In this document: positions 7,506 through 16,062 of the stretch, piece by piece | How positions within the stretch are numbered: the first letter of the stretch is position 1 | Layout of the letters: each line of letters opens with the position of its first letter | Assembly (NCBI GenBank): GCA_902806335.1 | Contig: CADCWG010000303.1 | Coordinates: forward strand, 1-51,654 | Origin: an uncultured Thermomicrobiales bacterium | GTDB taxonomy: Bacteria; Chloroflexota; Chloroflexia; Thermomicrobiales; UBA6265 | Length of the DNA: 51,654 nt | Reading direction: 5' to 3' | The notes under the pieces: model-generated | The model's input: the letters and a program-made list of their open reading frames with translations, nothing else | The model's database searches: none | What the model was told of the DNA's origin: nothing | Program-made: the position numbers and the translations under genes

Positions 7506-8473
7506 ACCGCACGGCTCGCCTGACCGGGATCCTGCTCGCCCTCCGCGGCGGCAAGCAGACGGCGGCCGAGCTCGCGGACCGCTTCGAGGTCTCCCGGCGG
7601 ACGATCCTGCGCGATGTCGACGCGCTCTGCCAGGTCGGCGTGCCGGTCGTCGCCCTGCCCGGCGCCGGCGGCGGTCTGACGCTGGCCGCCGACTACTGGC
7701 TCCCCCCGCTCCACCTCACGGCCGACGAGGCGACCACGCTCCTGCTCGCGCTCCAGGCCCTCGGTCCCAGCGCCGACTCCCCGCTCGGGCCCGGCCACCG
7801 CACCGCCGAGGAGAAGGTCCGCGCCGCCCTGCGCCCGGACGTCCTCGCCGCCGCGGAGCGGGAGATGACGGTGGTGGCGATGGCGCCCGCGCGGCCCGCC
7901 GCCGACCCGGCCCACGCCGTCGCGATCCGCGCCGCGATCCGGCGCGGCTCCTGGCTCCGGGTCACCTACCGCTCCCTGCGGCGGACGGCCGAGCACGACC
8001 TCCTGCCTCGCGGGCTCGCGGTCAACGCCGGACGGTGGTACCTGTCGGCGCTAGACGTGGCGACCCGGGAGCGACGGACCTACCGCCTGGACCGGATCGA
8101 CGCGGTGGTCCCGATCCCTCCACCTCCGGGCGCCGAGGCAGCGATCGCGACAACCGACCGCTCGCTGCCCCCCTACGACGACCCGGCCCACCCGGAGATC
8201 GTGATCCGCCTCTCCGACCTGGCCCTCCGCCGGGCGGAAGACGCGCTGCCGACCGACCGCGCCATCCCCCTCCCCGACGAGGACGGGTCCTGGGAGCTGC
8301 GCCTCCGCTGCCCACCGTCCGAACTGCCCTACTACGCCCGGGCCGTCCACGCCGCCGGCCCGGACGCCGAAGCGATGGCCCCGCCCGAGCTGCGGGCGCT
8401 CGCCGCCCGCCTCGCCCTCGCCGCCGCGGCCCGCTACGCCGCCCCGCGTCGCGGCGAGGCCCCGGCGCCCTGA
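7502..8473 (+). CDS. HTH/WYL-domain transcriptional regulator
   Basis: It starts at a GTG overlapping the previous stop by 4 nt (GTGA) and has no SD of its own, so coupling is the basis for this start. It has 323 residues. Residues 1-60 are a DeoR/HTH_11-type winged helix (TAAELADRFEVSRRTILRDVDAL). A linker follows, then a WYL domain around 175-215 with AGRWYLSALDVATRERRTYRLDRI. WYL domains bind nucleic-acid or nucleotide-type ligands and often control stress, DNA-damage and defence genes. The coupled MazG-like hydrolase suggests, without proving, a nucleotide-linked signal. A WCX-like C-terminal extension completes the usual length. Confidence 0.88.
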   Translation: MNRTARLTGILLALRGGKQTAAELADRFEVSRRTILRDVDALCQVGVPVVALPGAGGGLTLAADYWLPPLHLTADEATTLLLALQALGPSADSPLGPGHRTAEEKVRAALRPDVLAAAEREMTVVAMAPARPAADPAHAVAIRAAIRRGSWLRVTYRSLRRTAEHDLLPRGLAVNAGRWYLSALDVATRERRTYRLDRIDAVVPIPPPPGAEAAIATTDRSLPPYDDPAHPEIVIRLSDLALRRAEDALPTDRAIPLPDEDGSWELRLRCPPSELPYYARAVHAAGPDAEAMAPPELRALAARLALAAAARYAAPRRGEAPAP

Positions 8474-8933
8474 GCCCGCCTTCAGCCGGGAGGGGAGCGT
8501 CGAGACGGGTCGGGCGGACGGTCCCACCCGGGAGCCGACGCGGGTTCCCGGCGGGTCGGAGGAGGACGGGGCGCGGCAGTGGCGATTCCGACGAGGATGG
8601 ACCGGGATGCGTCAGCCTGGGTGTCTAGCGGGAGCCGGGTGATCGAGGAGGGCTTCGCCCGACGGGCCCGCGGCCGGCTTGAGCCGGCGTGGTGCCAGCG
8701 CCTCTGAGCTTGGGACTTGCCCCGGGCGGGCGGATCCGGCGGAACGCTCTCTTACCGCCACCGAACAGTCGGACTCCGCGCTTCCGCGGCCCCTGGTGTG
8801 GTGGCCCGCCGTCCGGGCGGCCGCTTCAGCCGTTGCGGCCGCGTCACCCGGTCCTGACAGGAGATCACCGGAACCCGTGGCGGGTGCCGTTCGAGCGCGC
8901 GCCGCATGTCCGTCCGTCGCTCCACCGACCCGG
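8474..8933. other. Convergent intergenic region, small hairpins only
   Basis: This 460-bp gap lies between the WYL regulator and the nitrilase end. Short hairpins are visible: GGGC-TTC-GCCC at 8650-8660 and GCCGGCT-TG-AGCCGGC near 8673-8688. They may act as terminators. No gene is visible. Confidence 0.5.
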
Positions 8934-9743
8934 TCAGGTCGGTGGGTAGAACGCCGGGTTGAACCGCTGGGCGCTCAGACCCGTGGCCCGCGACAGGTCG
9001 ACGTCGTGCACCAGAAGGTGCTCCCGGCCGTAGGGCACGTGGGCGAGACAGTCGCCGTCTGGGCCGATCACGCTGGTCGCGGAGTCCTGGTACCGCATCG
9101 CGTAGTTCACGCTCGCGAAGTAGACGGTGTTCTCGACGGCGCGGGCCACCATCGCCTTCTCGTAGTAGGGCGAGCCGGGGTCTCCCCAGCGCTCGAGGGT
9201 CGGACCAGCGTGGTCGCTGCCCGTCAGCTGCGGGTGGAACACCAGGCGGGCACCGCGGGCGGCCGACCATCGCACGCTCTCGGGGTAGCGCCACCCTTCG
9301 TGGCAGATCGTGATCCCGAACGGGACCCCATCGACCTCGAACAGCCGGCGCCTGCCGTCGGGCACGTAGAACGCTTCTTCCTCGGGCGGGATCTGGTTCT
9401 TCGCCTGGTACCCCAGGATCTCGCCGGCGCGTGAGATGACGAACGCCACGTTGTGCGCACCAGTGGCCGACTCCCACTCCATGCCGACCACGGTCGCCAC
9501 CCGGTGTGCCACCGCCATGGCGCGGATCGCCTCGAGCGCCTCCTGCTGGCGCCGCTGGTCGCGGGCCGGGACGGGAAAGTCGAAGCCGCGCAGACCCGGG
9601 ATGTAGGTCTCCGGGAAACAGACGATGGCGACGTCCCGAGCCGCGGCCTCCGCGAGGAAGCGACCCGCTGCCTCGAGGCGCTCATCGACCGACGGGGCGT
9701 TTCTCGCTGCGGCCAACCCGATCCGCAAGACCGAACCGGCCAC
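8934..9743 (-). CDS. Carbon-nitrogen hydrolase (nitrilase superfamily)
   Basis: This cytosolic amidase/nitrilase-fold enzyme hydrolyses a C-N bond. The catalytic triad is visible: Glu in FPETYIPG, Lys in AKNQIPPEEE and Cys in TICHEGWRYPE. I chose the GTG at 9743 (269 residues) because GGGAGAAGG sits about 7 nt upstream and the conserved core VLRIGLAAARN begins four residues later. The longer ATG at 9815 would add a 24-residue tail without an SD. The core of the family is about 260-280 residues, which agrees. It is divergent from a SnoaL-like gene, with a 20-bp inverted repeat between them that could serve both. The substrate is unknown; aliphatic amidase or N-carbamoyl hydrolase are possibilities. 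Confidence 0.88.
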   Translation of the reverse strand: MAGSVLRIGLAAARNAPSVDERLEAAGRFLAEAAARDVAIVCFPETYIPGLRGFDFPVPARDQRRQQEALEAIRAMAVAHRVATVVGMEWESATGAHNVAFVISRAGEILGYQAKNQIPPEEEAFYVPDGRRRLFEVDGVPFGITICHEGWRYPESVRWSAARGARLVFHPQLTGSDHAGPTLERWGDPGSPYYEKAMVARAVENTVYFASVNYAMRYQDSATSVIGPDGDCLAHVPYGREHLLVHDVDLSRATGLSAQRFNPAFYPPT

Positions 9744-9894
9744 CAGCCTTCTCCCTGGCCGGTCCCCGTACGGGTCTCCAGCCCTGACATGAATCCGGGA
9801 ACCACGGTCACCCATTCTCGCATGGCGGGGGACGCCACCTCCGCGCCGGCGGCACCGGTCGCGGCGCGCCGGCGTCCGGCCCCTGCGGCCGATC

Positions 9895-9914
9895 GGTGAC
9901 AGGCCGCTGTCACC
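9895..9914. promoter_or_regulatory. Perfect inverted repeat, candidate operator
   Basis: GGTGACAG-GCCG-CTGTCACC has two 8-bp arms around 4 bp, placed between the divergent nitrilase and SnoaL-like genes. The half-site GGTGACAG recurs at 10591-10598, just past the SnoaL-like stop. Confidence 0.5.
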
Positions 9915-9985
9915 TTCACCCAGCTACCCTCCATGGGAGGATGCCGGGCCGTGACGGGTGTATGCCGCAGTCCTGGTGGATACCC

Positions 9986-10585
9986 ATGGACGGTCGTGCA
10001 GAGAGGGACGCACAGCCGATGGGCGAGCGGGAGAACCGGCAGGTCGTGGGGCGGTTCTGGGCCCTGATGGACGCCGAGGACTGGGACGGCGTCGGCGCCC
10101 TGCTGAGCGACGACTTCGTGGCCGACTGGCCCCAGTCAGGGGAGCGGATCCCGGGCCGGGCCAACTTCCTCCGGGTGAACCGCGACTACCCGGGCTCCTT
10201 CGCGATCACCCTCCGGCGGCTCCTCGTCGACGGCGACCACGCCGCCACCGAGGTGGGAATCGCCGACCGCACCGGCGGCCGGCCACCGGACGTCGCCGTC
10301 TCGTTCTTCGCGCTGCGTGACGGCCGGATCGCGCGGGTGACCGACTGGTGGCCGGAGCCCTACCCGGCGCCCGCCTGGCGGGCGGAATCGGTCGAGCCCC
10401 TCCCCGCGGCGGACTCCCCCTTCGCCAACCCATCCGCCGATTCGCCGACGCGAGCCGTGCCCGAGGGCGCTCCCGCCGGGGCGGGCCCCGGCCGCGGGGC
10501 ACCCGGCGAGATGGGTGACGATGCCCCGCGCGCCTACGGCAACGCCAAACGGGCCGGCCATCCACCGACCACAGGCGATCCCTGA
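9986..10585 (+). CDS. SnoaL-like (NTF2-fold) protein
   Basis: Residues from about 12 to 130 form a SnoaL/NTF2-like alpha+beta cone. They run from ENRQVVGRFWALMDAEDWDGVGALLSDD, through DWPQSGERIPGRANF and ITLRRLLVDGDHAATEV, to FFALRDGRIARVTDWW. These folds serve as ketosteroid-isomerase-like enzymes, cyclases or ligand-binding proteins; the sequence does not say which. The remaining 65 residues are Pro/Ala/Gly-rich and probably disordered. Two starts are plausible: ATG 9986 (GGTGG about 6 nt upstream) or ATG 10019 (GAGAGGGA about 10 nt upstream). The longest frame from 9896 adds an unlikely Cys/His tail. Confidence 0.75.
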   Translation: MDGRAERDAQPMGERENRQVVGRFWALMDAEDWDGVGALLSDDFVADWPQSGERIPGRANFLRVNRDYPGSFAITLRRLLVDGDHAATEVGIADRTGGRPPDVAVSFFALRDGRIARVTDWWPEPYPAPAWRAESVEPLPAADSPFANPSADSPTRAVPEGAPAGAGPGRGAPGEMGDDAPRAYGNAKRAGHPPTTGDP

Positions 10586-10943
10586 CCGGAGGTGACAGGG
10601 CTACGGCCAATGGCCCCAGCGGCCGACGTGTGCCTCGTCGGCGCGGCGCCGGGTCGGTCCTCGACCGGGCGCGAATCCCGTCGAACCGGCAACCGACCGT
10701 TAGGGAACTCGTCTGTTCGGTGGCGGTATCGTGGCGCGCCGGCGGTCGGGTCCGCCCGGGACTGAGCCCCGAGGTCGGAGGCTCGGGCACGAAGGCGGTT
10801 GAAGCTGGCCGCGGGTCCACGAGCCGAAGCCCCGGCGAGCACCCGGGTCGCGTATGACCCGGGGAACCACCACACTCCGAAGGGACCACCGTGGGACAGA
10901 GCGCCGGGGTGAGGAGACGCATGGGAACGGGAGCGACGACACG
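10586..10943. other. Intergenic with an 8-codon leader frame
   Basis: This 358-bp gap before the AlkZ-related gene contains a second copy of GGTGACAG at 10591 and the mini-frame at 10921. No tRNA or other gene is visible. Confidence 0.5.
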
Positions 10944-10947
10944 GTGA
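10921..10947 (+). CDS. Possible 8-residue leader peptide coupled to the AlkZ-related gene
   Basis: An ATG directly after a strong SD (GAGGAG, 4 nt spacing) encodes MGTGATTR and stops at TGA. That TGA overlaps the next GTG start as GTGA. Either it is a translational-coupling leader, or it is the true N-terminus separated from the body by a one-base frameshift or sequencing error. Confidence 0.4.
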   Translation: MGTGATTR

Positions 10948-11780
10948 CCATCGATCACGAGCAGGCGCTCGCCCGCCGGCGAGAAGGTTGGCGGCAGACG
11001 CGGGTCGACCGGCTGACCGGCGTGGACGACGCGCCCGCGTTCATCGACGCGGTCGGTCTGGCGACGCTCTTTCCGGCCTCGCCGGAGGTTCCCAACCTCT
11101 TCCACGCGTTCGTCGGCGACCCCGATACCGCCACCGATTCCGGCCACGCGACGCCGTCCGGCCAGGTCTACGGCTGGCGTTGGGTGCTGGGGCGGCGGGA
11201 AGCCGCCTTCTACGGCGCCATCGTCCGCAACCGTCCGACGTGGGTCGCCTGGCCGCTGCTGCCGGCGATCCTCCACCTCCGGGCCGAGACGCGCTCGCCG
11301 CAGGAGATGCGGGCCGATGGGATGATCTCGGCCGACGCGGTGCGCATCGCCGACGCCCTCGACGCCGCCGACGCGCCGCTCACCACCGCCGAACTCCGGC
11401 GGGCGGCCGGCTTCCCGACCGGCAAGGAGCAGCGCGCGGCCTACCTCCGCGCCGTGGCCGAACTCGACGCCCGCCTCCTTCTCGCCAAGACGTTCGCCGC
11501 CGAGCCGGACGACCTGGAGATGCGCCATGCCCTCACCCGCCGGCGGTACCCGGAGGCGCTGCGGGCGAGCGCCGGGCTGTCGCGGGAGGCGGCGCTCGAC
11601 CAACTCCTCGCGGCCTACCTGCCGGCGGCCGCGTTCGCGCGACCGACCCCGCTCGCTCGCCACCTTGGGGTTGGTGAGCCCGAACTGCGCGCCGGGCTGG
11701 GACGGCTCGTTGATGCCGGGCGCGCGGTCGTGGCGACCCTTCCCGGCCAGCGCGGCGACGCCTTCGCGGCCGTCCCCTGA
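10944..11780 (+). CDS. AlkZ/YcaQ-related winged-helix protein (putative)
   Basis: This start gives 278 residues from a GTG overlapping the stop of the 8-codon leader. The longer frame from ATG 10854 has a composition unlike protein for its first 30 residues. Recognisable stretches are FIDAVGLATLFPA, then YGWRWVLGRREAAFYGAIVRNRPTW, a DAVRIADALD...TTAELRRAAGF helix-turn-helix-like part and a LARHLGVGEPELRAGLGRLVDAG winged-helix end. This order matches short proteins annotated as AlkZ-related, kin of the YcaQ/AlkZ crosslink-repair DNA glycosylases. Catalytic residues of AlkZ (Q-x-Q) are not evident, so glycosylase activity should not be assumed. It sits 42 nt before the next gene, probably in one operon. 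Confidence 0.6.
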   Translation: MTIDHEQALARRREGWRQTRVDRLTGVDDAPAFIDAVGLATLFPASPEVPNLFHAFVGDPDTATDSGHATPSGQVYGWRWVLGRREAAFYGAIVRNRPTWVAWPLLPAILHLRAETRSPQEMRADGMISADAVRIADALDAADAPLTTAELRRAAGFPTGKEQRAAYLRAVAELDARLLLAKTFAAEPDDLEMRHALTRRRYPEALRASAGLSREAALDQLLAAYLPAAAFARPTPLARHLGVGEPELRAGLGRLVDAGRAVVATLPGQRGDAFAAVP

Positions 11781-11822
11781 CGACCCAGCTACTCCACTGT
11801 CCCAACCGCCCTGGAGGAGGAG

Positions 11823-12665
11823 ATGACCACGACGATGAGTGCCGTCGACCGCGCGCTGGGGTACCTCGCGGCCGAGGGGAGGCCAGTGGATCTCGCCTGG
11901 ACCCGGGCCGCCTGTTTCGGCCGCCCCCAGGAACCCGCCCTGGCGGCGCTCGCGGCCTACCAGAACGACGACGGCGGCATCGGGCACGGCCTGGAGGTCG
12001 ACATCGCGGCACCCGTCGGCAACCCGTTCGCCGCCCGGTTGGCGCTCCAGGTCCACCTCGCGGTCGGGACCCCAGCCGACCACCCGACCCTGATCCGGCT
12101 CGTCGGCTGGCTCGAGGCCAACCAGGGGGACGACGGCGACTGGCGGTTCGCGCCGAGCGTCTACGAGCACGACCTCGCGCCCTGGTTCGCCGGGTGGACC
12201 TTCCCCTCGCTCAACCCGTCGCTCTGCCTGGGCGGCCTGCTCGGTCGCCTTGGCCTCGGCTCCGACCGCCTCCATGCCCGGTGCCGTGCCCTCTTCGCCG
12301 CGAAGGCAAATCTGGACGAGTTGGCAAGCGGCGGGTTCTACGCCGTGCTGCCCTACGCCGAAGCCGTCCCCTGGCTGTCAGGGCTGGCCGACCGCGACGT
12401 CTACCTCGCGGCGCTGACCGAGCGAATCGCGCGCGACCTGCGGGCGGGAGCCTACGAGGACGCGGAGCACGCCTTCGCCCACATCGGCCCGCCGGACGGT
12501 CCGGTCGCCCGACGGCTCCCGTCCGACCTCCTCGCCGCCGCGCTCGAACGGCTGCGCGGCGAGCAGGAGGCCGACGGCGGCTGGCCCACGCCGTACGCTC
12601 CGGCCTGGCGTTCCTGGGGCACCGCCACCAGCGCCGCGACGCTGGCCGCGTTCGGCAGCGGCTGA
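11823..12665 (+). CDS. Prenyltransferase/squalene-cyclase-like alpha-toroid protein
   Basis: The ATG at 11823 follows GGAGG by 5 nt, giving 280 residues. It has repeated QW-like motifs typical of alpha/alpha toroids of the terpenoid-cyclase/protein-prenyltransferase fold: YQNDDGGIGHGLE near 42-54, NQGDDGDW near 100 and EQEADGGW near 258. It lacks the DxDD or DCTAE acid motifs of true cyclases. It is therefore better called a toroid-fold protein than an enzyme of known reaction. It lies 42 nt after the AlkZ-related gene on the same strand. Confidence 0.7.
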   Translation: MTTTMSAVDRALGYLAAEGRPVDLAWTRAACFGRPQEPALAALAAYQNDDGGIGHGLEVDIAAPVGNPFAARLALQVHLAVGTPADHPTLIRLVGWLEANQGDDGDWRFAPSVYEHDLAPWFAGWTFPSLNPSLCLGGLLGRLGLGSDRLHARCRALFAAKANLDELASGGFYAVLPYAEAVPWLSGLADRDVYLAALTERIARDLRAGAYEDAEHAFAHIGPPDGPVARRLPSDLLAAALERLRGEQEADGGWPTPYAPAWRSWGTATSAATLAAFGSG

Positions 12666-12957
12666 GCGGAGCGAGGGGGACACCCACCGACGCCGGTGCC
12701 CTTGCCTCGCACCTGGCGAGATCGCGGAGGCCGGTGATGACGGCGAGGCCCGGCCACAGTACCGGGGGACGTCTTCTCGGCCGGCCCGGGCGTGCCGAGG
12801 AGTGCAACGCGGGCATCACCCGGGTGCCGGAACTGGCTGCGAACAGGCGCGACTCGCTGACGGCGAGACCGGTGTCGGGCACCGTTGGAGTCTGGCAGCG
12901 TGTACGACGGCTGGCCTACCTGCCGCGCGGCCGGGCCCTCTCACGGTCCGGGACGGC

Positions 12958-14412
12958 TCAAAGGCGCCCGGTCTGCTCCGCGGAGCCGAGCACCTCGGCG
13001 GCGAGGCGGTCGAGCTCGGCGCGGGCGGCGGCGAGGCGACCGGCGGTCTCTTCCCGCCACCGCTCGTCCCCGGCGAGGCGCAGCCGCTCCTGGTCGAGGT
13101 AGGCGCGGGTCGCCGCGGGCGACGGCGCACCCGTCGCCGTCCGCCGCTCGAGGAACGGACGCGGCGCCAGGTAGCGGTTCAGCGCCTCGATCTCGATCCC
13201 CACCTCCCGCCCGATCACGGCCAGCGCCGCGACGTCGACCATCTCCCGCGTGATCCCGCTGGCCTCGACGCCCGACTCCGCCGCCCGGGCGACGATCAGG
13301 GCCGCCACGTCCCGGGCGGCCGCCGGCTCGAGCCCTTCCTCGACCAGCAGGAAGACCGCGAGGTCGGAGGTGGTACTGAGCGCCTTGCCGGCCCGGTTCG
13401 CCAGGTACGCCCGGTTGACCTCGAGCCCGCCGACCAGCCGCCGGGTGCCTCCCAGGACCGCGGTCGCGCCGTCGAGGGCATCGCGAGAGCCAAGGTGGAG
13501 CGCGTCCGCGGCGGCGCCCACGGGCCCATAGGGGGTCGCCCGCGCCCGGGCCGCGAGCGCGGCGGCGGCCGCCTCCACCCCCCGCGCGTCGTCGGCGAGG
13601 CGCCGCAGCCCGGTCGTCGCCCGCAGCTGAGGCAGCGCGGGGTCGTAGCCGAGCCAGGCGTCGCCGAGGCGGAAGCTCGTCGGCTCGGTCCGCAGCCAGA
13701 CGGACAGCTCGTCGAGCAGGCGACGGCAGGTCGCGGCGGACGAGCCCGCCAGGTCGGCGACGAGGGCGACGTGGTCGGTGGCGGCGACGGCATCGTAGGT
13801 GCTCGCCACCGGGCCGTCGCACCCGAGCAGACCGGCGACACGCTCGCGGTCCACCTCGAGCCCGCTGGAGGCGAGCGCCAAGGCGCCCATCGGCGACCGG
13901 TTGACGTCCGCCCAGACGGTCCGGAGCCGGGCCCCGAGCCGACCGAGCGGGGCGATCGTGCCCGAGAGGAAGTGCGCGAAGGTGGTCGGCTGGGCGACCT
14001 GGCCGTCGGCGTGGGCCGGCATCAGGGTGACGGCGTGGGCGGCGGCAAGGTCGAGGAGGACCCGCCGCGTGTCCCCCATCTCCATCGCCAGGGCGGCGAG
14101 CCGGTCCCGCTGGGCCATCCGCAGCACCGTCGCGACCAGTTCCGGCCGGGCCCGCCCGACGGCGGCTGCCCCGCCGGCGCCGGGTGGCGCCAGGGCATCG
14201 AGTCGTTCGTCGAACTGGCCGATGAGCTGGTCGAGCGACGCGGACACCGGCGGCGCGGCGCGGGCGGTGGCGTCGAGGGCCGTGAGCAGCGCCGCCAGCA
14301 CGTCGTCGCCGAACAGCCCGACGTCGCGCAGCATCAGGACGTGGGCGGAGACGGCCGCGGCGATGTCGCGCCAGGAGGCGGTCGCGGGGGACACGTCGGC
14401 GGCGGCGGACAT
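12958..14412 (-). CDS. Argininosuccinate lyase-like protein lacking catalytic motifs
   Basis: The 484 residues from ATG 14412 (CGGAG about 8 nt upstream) have the fumarase/aspartase superfamily layout of ArgH. An all-helical core carries VNRSPMGALALASSGLEVDRE and the C-terminal ASL segment TSDLAVFLLVEEGLEPAAARD. Two catalytic regions are altered. The GYTHLQRAQP motif reads PAHADGQVAQP, so the conserved Thr-His is Ala-Asp. The GSSxMPxKxNP serine loop is replaced by a sequence around 246-262 with no matching Ser-Ser-x-Met-Pro-x-Lys. It is probably a pseudoenzyme or an enzyme of changed chemistry, not a working ArgH. The frame is intact over its full length and no argG is nearby, so arginine synthesis is not supported. 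A GTG at 14451 could add 13 residues but has no SD. Confidence 0.75.
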   Translation of the reverse strand: MSAAADVSPATASWRDIAAAVSAHVLMLRDVGLFGDDVLAALLTALDATARAAPPVSASLDQLIGQFDERLDALAPPGAGGAAAVGRARPELVATVLRMAQRDRLAALAMEMGDTRRVLLDLAAAHAVTLMPAHADGQVAQPTTFAHFLSGTIAPLGRLGARLRTVWADVNRSPMGALALASSGLEVDRERVAGLLGCDGPVASTYDAVAATDHVALVADLAGSSAATCRRLLDELSVWLRTEPTSFRLGDAWLGYDPALPQLRATTGLRRLADDARGVEAAAAALAARARATPYGPVGAAADALHLGSRDALDGATAVLGGTRRLVGGLEVNRAYLANRAGKALSTTSDLAVFLLVEEGLEPAAARDVAALIVARAAESGVEASGITREMVDVAALAVIGREVGIEIEALNRYLAPRPFLERRTATGAPSPAATRAYLDQERLRLAGDERWREETAGRLAAARAELDRLAAEVLGSAEQTGRL

Positions 14413-15369
14413 CGGCGGCGCTCCGGTGAGACGGCTGAACCTGAGCGCCACGGACGGCTAGGCGAGGCGGCGCGGAAGGGAAGTGTACGGCCGGCGCTCC
14501 AGGCCGACCTCGCGGCCGACCTCCGGACCGTCCGTCGTGACCGCGTCTGCCGTCCTACGTCCGCACGACGGGCACATTGCCCCTTGGGCGCGGACAGCGT
14601 CCGTAGCTACGCCAGCGACTCGTCGGCCGGCGCCCCCCGCCCAGGGGAAAGCATCAGCTGACGTCGTGGAGGCCGCGGCCGAGCGCCTTACCTCGGTGGG
14701 GGATGCCGACGAGGTTGAGCACCGTCTTTGTCGACTCCGTCCCCCTCAGGAGCAGACCGGCGTCGAGCGTCGGCGACAAGGCGCGGTGGCTGAGGAACGG
14801 CGGCGGCCACCATGACCGGCCGGGGAGACGATCCGGCAATGATGACGACCACCCATCCGTCCGTGGTCCGGTCGCACGACGAGGGAGATCACGTCGACCC
14901 CGCGGGCCGAGCGCAGGGCAGCCAAACCCCCTTCCGTCGGGTATCCCCGCCTCACCGCCCCAGGGCCGAACAGCCGTGGTCCGCGATGGCGAGGCCGCCC
15001 ACCATTCCGGCGACCGAGGAGGCCTGCTGCGCGGGGATCGCAACGAAGGTCGCCGTCCACCACCGGCCAAGCACCAGCGGTACCGGCCCCGACCCCGTGT
15101 CGGCCCCGTTCTCCGCCTCGTACGCTCCGAGTAAGGTTTGGCCGGCACGCTGTCGGCCTGGCCACCCTCACCGCCGGGCTGTGGAGCGGGCCCGCGTGGC
15201 CGTACCGGCAGTGCGCGTCCGGTCGGCAGCGCGCCGTTGCCACCGACCGACCGGGGCCGCCCCGCGCGGGGGAGCAGCGGCACGATCTGGTCGCCGCCGC
15301 CGCTCGGGTCCCGTTCGTGCGGCACGGGCTCTACCCTGGAACGGTTCGCCGTCGCTGAGCGAGGAGGGG
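14413..15369. other. Long gap, possible decayed coding remnants on the minus strand
   Basis: No intact gene is supported in these 957 bp. On the minus strand, fragments in different frames look more protein-like than their surroundings. One is about 60 residues near 14955-15135 containing VAIPAQQASSVAGMVGGLAI. Another near 14654-14800 reads LDAGLLLRGTESTKTVLNLVG and ends at 14654. They do not join into one frame and may be remnants of a membrane protein gene, or chance. Confidence 0.3.
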
Positions 15370-16062
15370 ATCATGCGCCGCAGCGCCACGCCATTCTGGG
15401 CTGTCCTTATCGTCTGCGTGCTGCTGCTGTGCGGCAGCCAGACGCTCGCCCAGGACGCTCCCCAGCCGGACGCCACCCCGGCGGATGCGCTTCCCGAGGC
15501 CCGCGCGCCCGGCGGCCTGGGGACGGTCCGTCTCCCGGACGACGCGGACGAGATCGACGCCCTCTTCGCGCGGCTCCCCGACTCGGTCGCCGGGGAACCG
15601 CGGACCGAGCCGGGCTGGGAAGGCCGGCCGGGCGAGGCGACCGCCGACTACGGCGAAGCCGACCCCCTGTTCGGGCCGCCGCTCTCCCTCGGGGTCCAGG
15701 ACGTCTCGACCGGCGAGTTCTACCCCGCCGGCACCACCGCCGGAGACGTCGCGGCGTCGGTCATCGACGCCCCCGACTATGGCGCCGAGGCGTTCGGCCG
15801 GGACGGAGATCTCGTCTGGGTCCGCGCGTCGACCACGGTCGGGTCTGCCGGGGAGACGGCGGCGACGCCGACGACGAGCCGAGAGATTCACACCCTGATC
15901 TGGGGCGACGCGGACAGTCCCTGGGTGTTCAGCGCCGTGGCGCCGACCCGCCCGGCGCTGGACGACCTGGTCGATGCCTTCGTGGCCGCGGCCGATGCCG
16001 ATCCCCGGTCGGGGACACCGGCGGCCGGGGCGACCCCCGAGGGCGGCACGCCCGAGCCCTAG
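15370..16062 (+). CDS. Secreted hypothetical protein
   Basis: The ATG at 15370 follows GAGGAGGGG by about 4 nt. The 230-residue product has a signal peptide: Arg2-Arg3, hydrophobic 8-23 and SQTLA-Q cleavage near 25. The Cys in LLLCGS is not a good lipobox. The mature part is mixed alpha/beta without a family I recognise, containing DEIDALFARLPDSVAGE, LGVQDVSTGEFYP and TLIWGDADSPWVFSAVAPT. It ends in a Gly/Thr/Pro-rich tail. Its stop overlaps that of lgt tail to tail (CTAG). The function is unknown. Confidence 0.7.
   Translation: MMRRSATPFWAVLIVCVLLLCGSQTLAQDAPQPDATPADALPEARAPGGLGTVRLPDDADEIDALFARLPDSVAGEPRTEPGWEGRPGEATADYGEADPLFGPPLSLGVQDVSTGEFYPAGTTAGDVAASVIDAPDYGAEAFGRDGDLVWVRASTTVGSAGETAATPTTSREIHTLIWGDADSPWVFSAVAPTRPALDDLVDAFVAAADADPRSGTPAAGATPEGGTPEP

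Noticed and set aside
10660..10720. tRNA-like GGTTCGA on the minus strand
   Set aside because: The flanking bases do not form a T-arm stem, and no anticodon or acceptor arms can be folded.
12958..14412. Naming the gene argH
   Set aside because: The catalytic His and Ser motifs are missing and no arginine genes are adjacent.
14654..15325. 223-codon minus-strand open frame
   Set aside because: The N-terminal two-thirds is Arg/Pro/Gly noise without an SD or motif; only the short end segment looks protein-like, so it is treated as possible remnant only.
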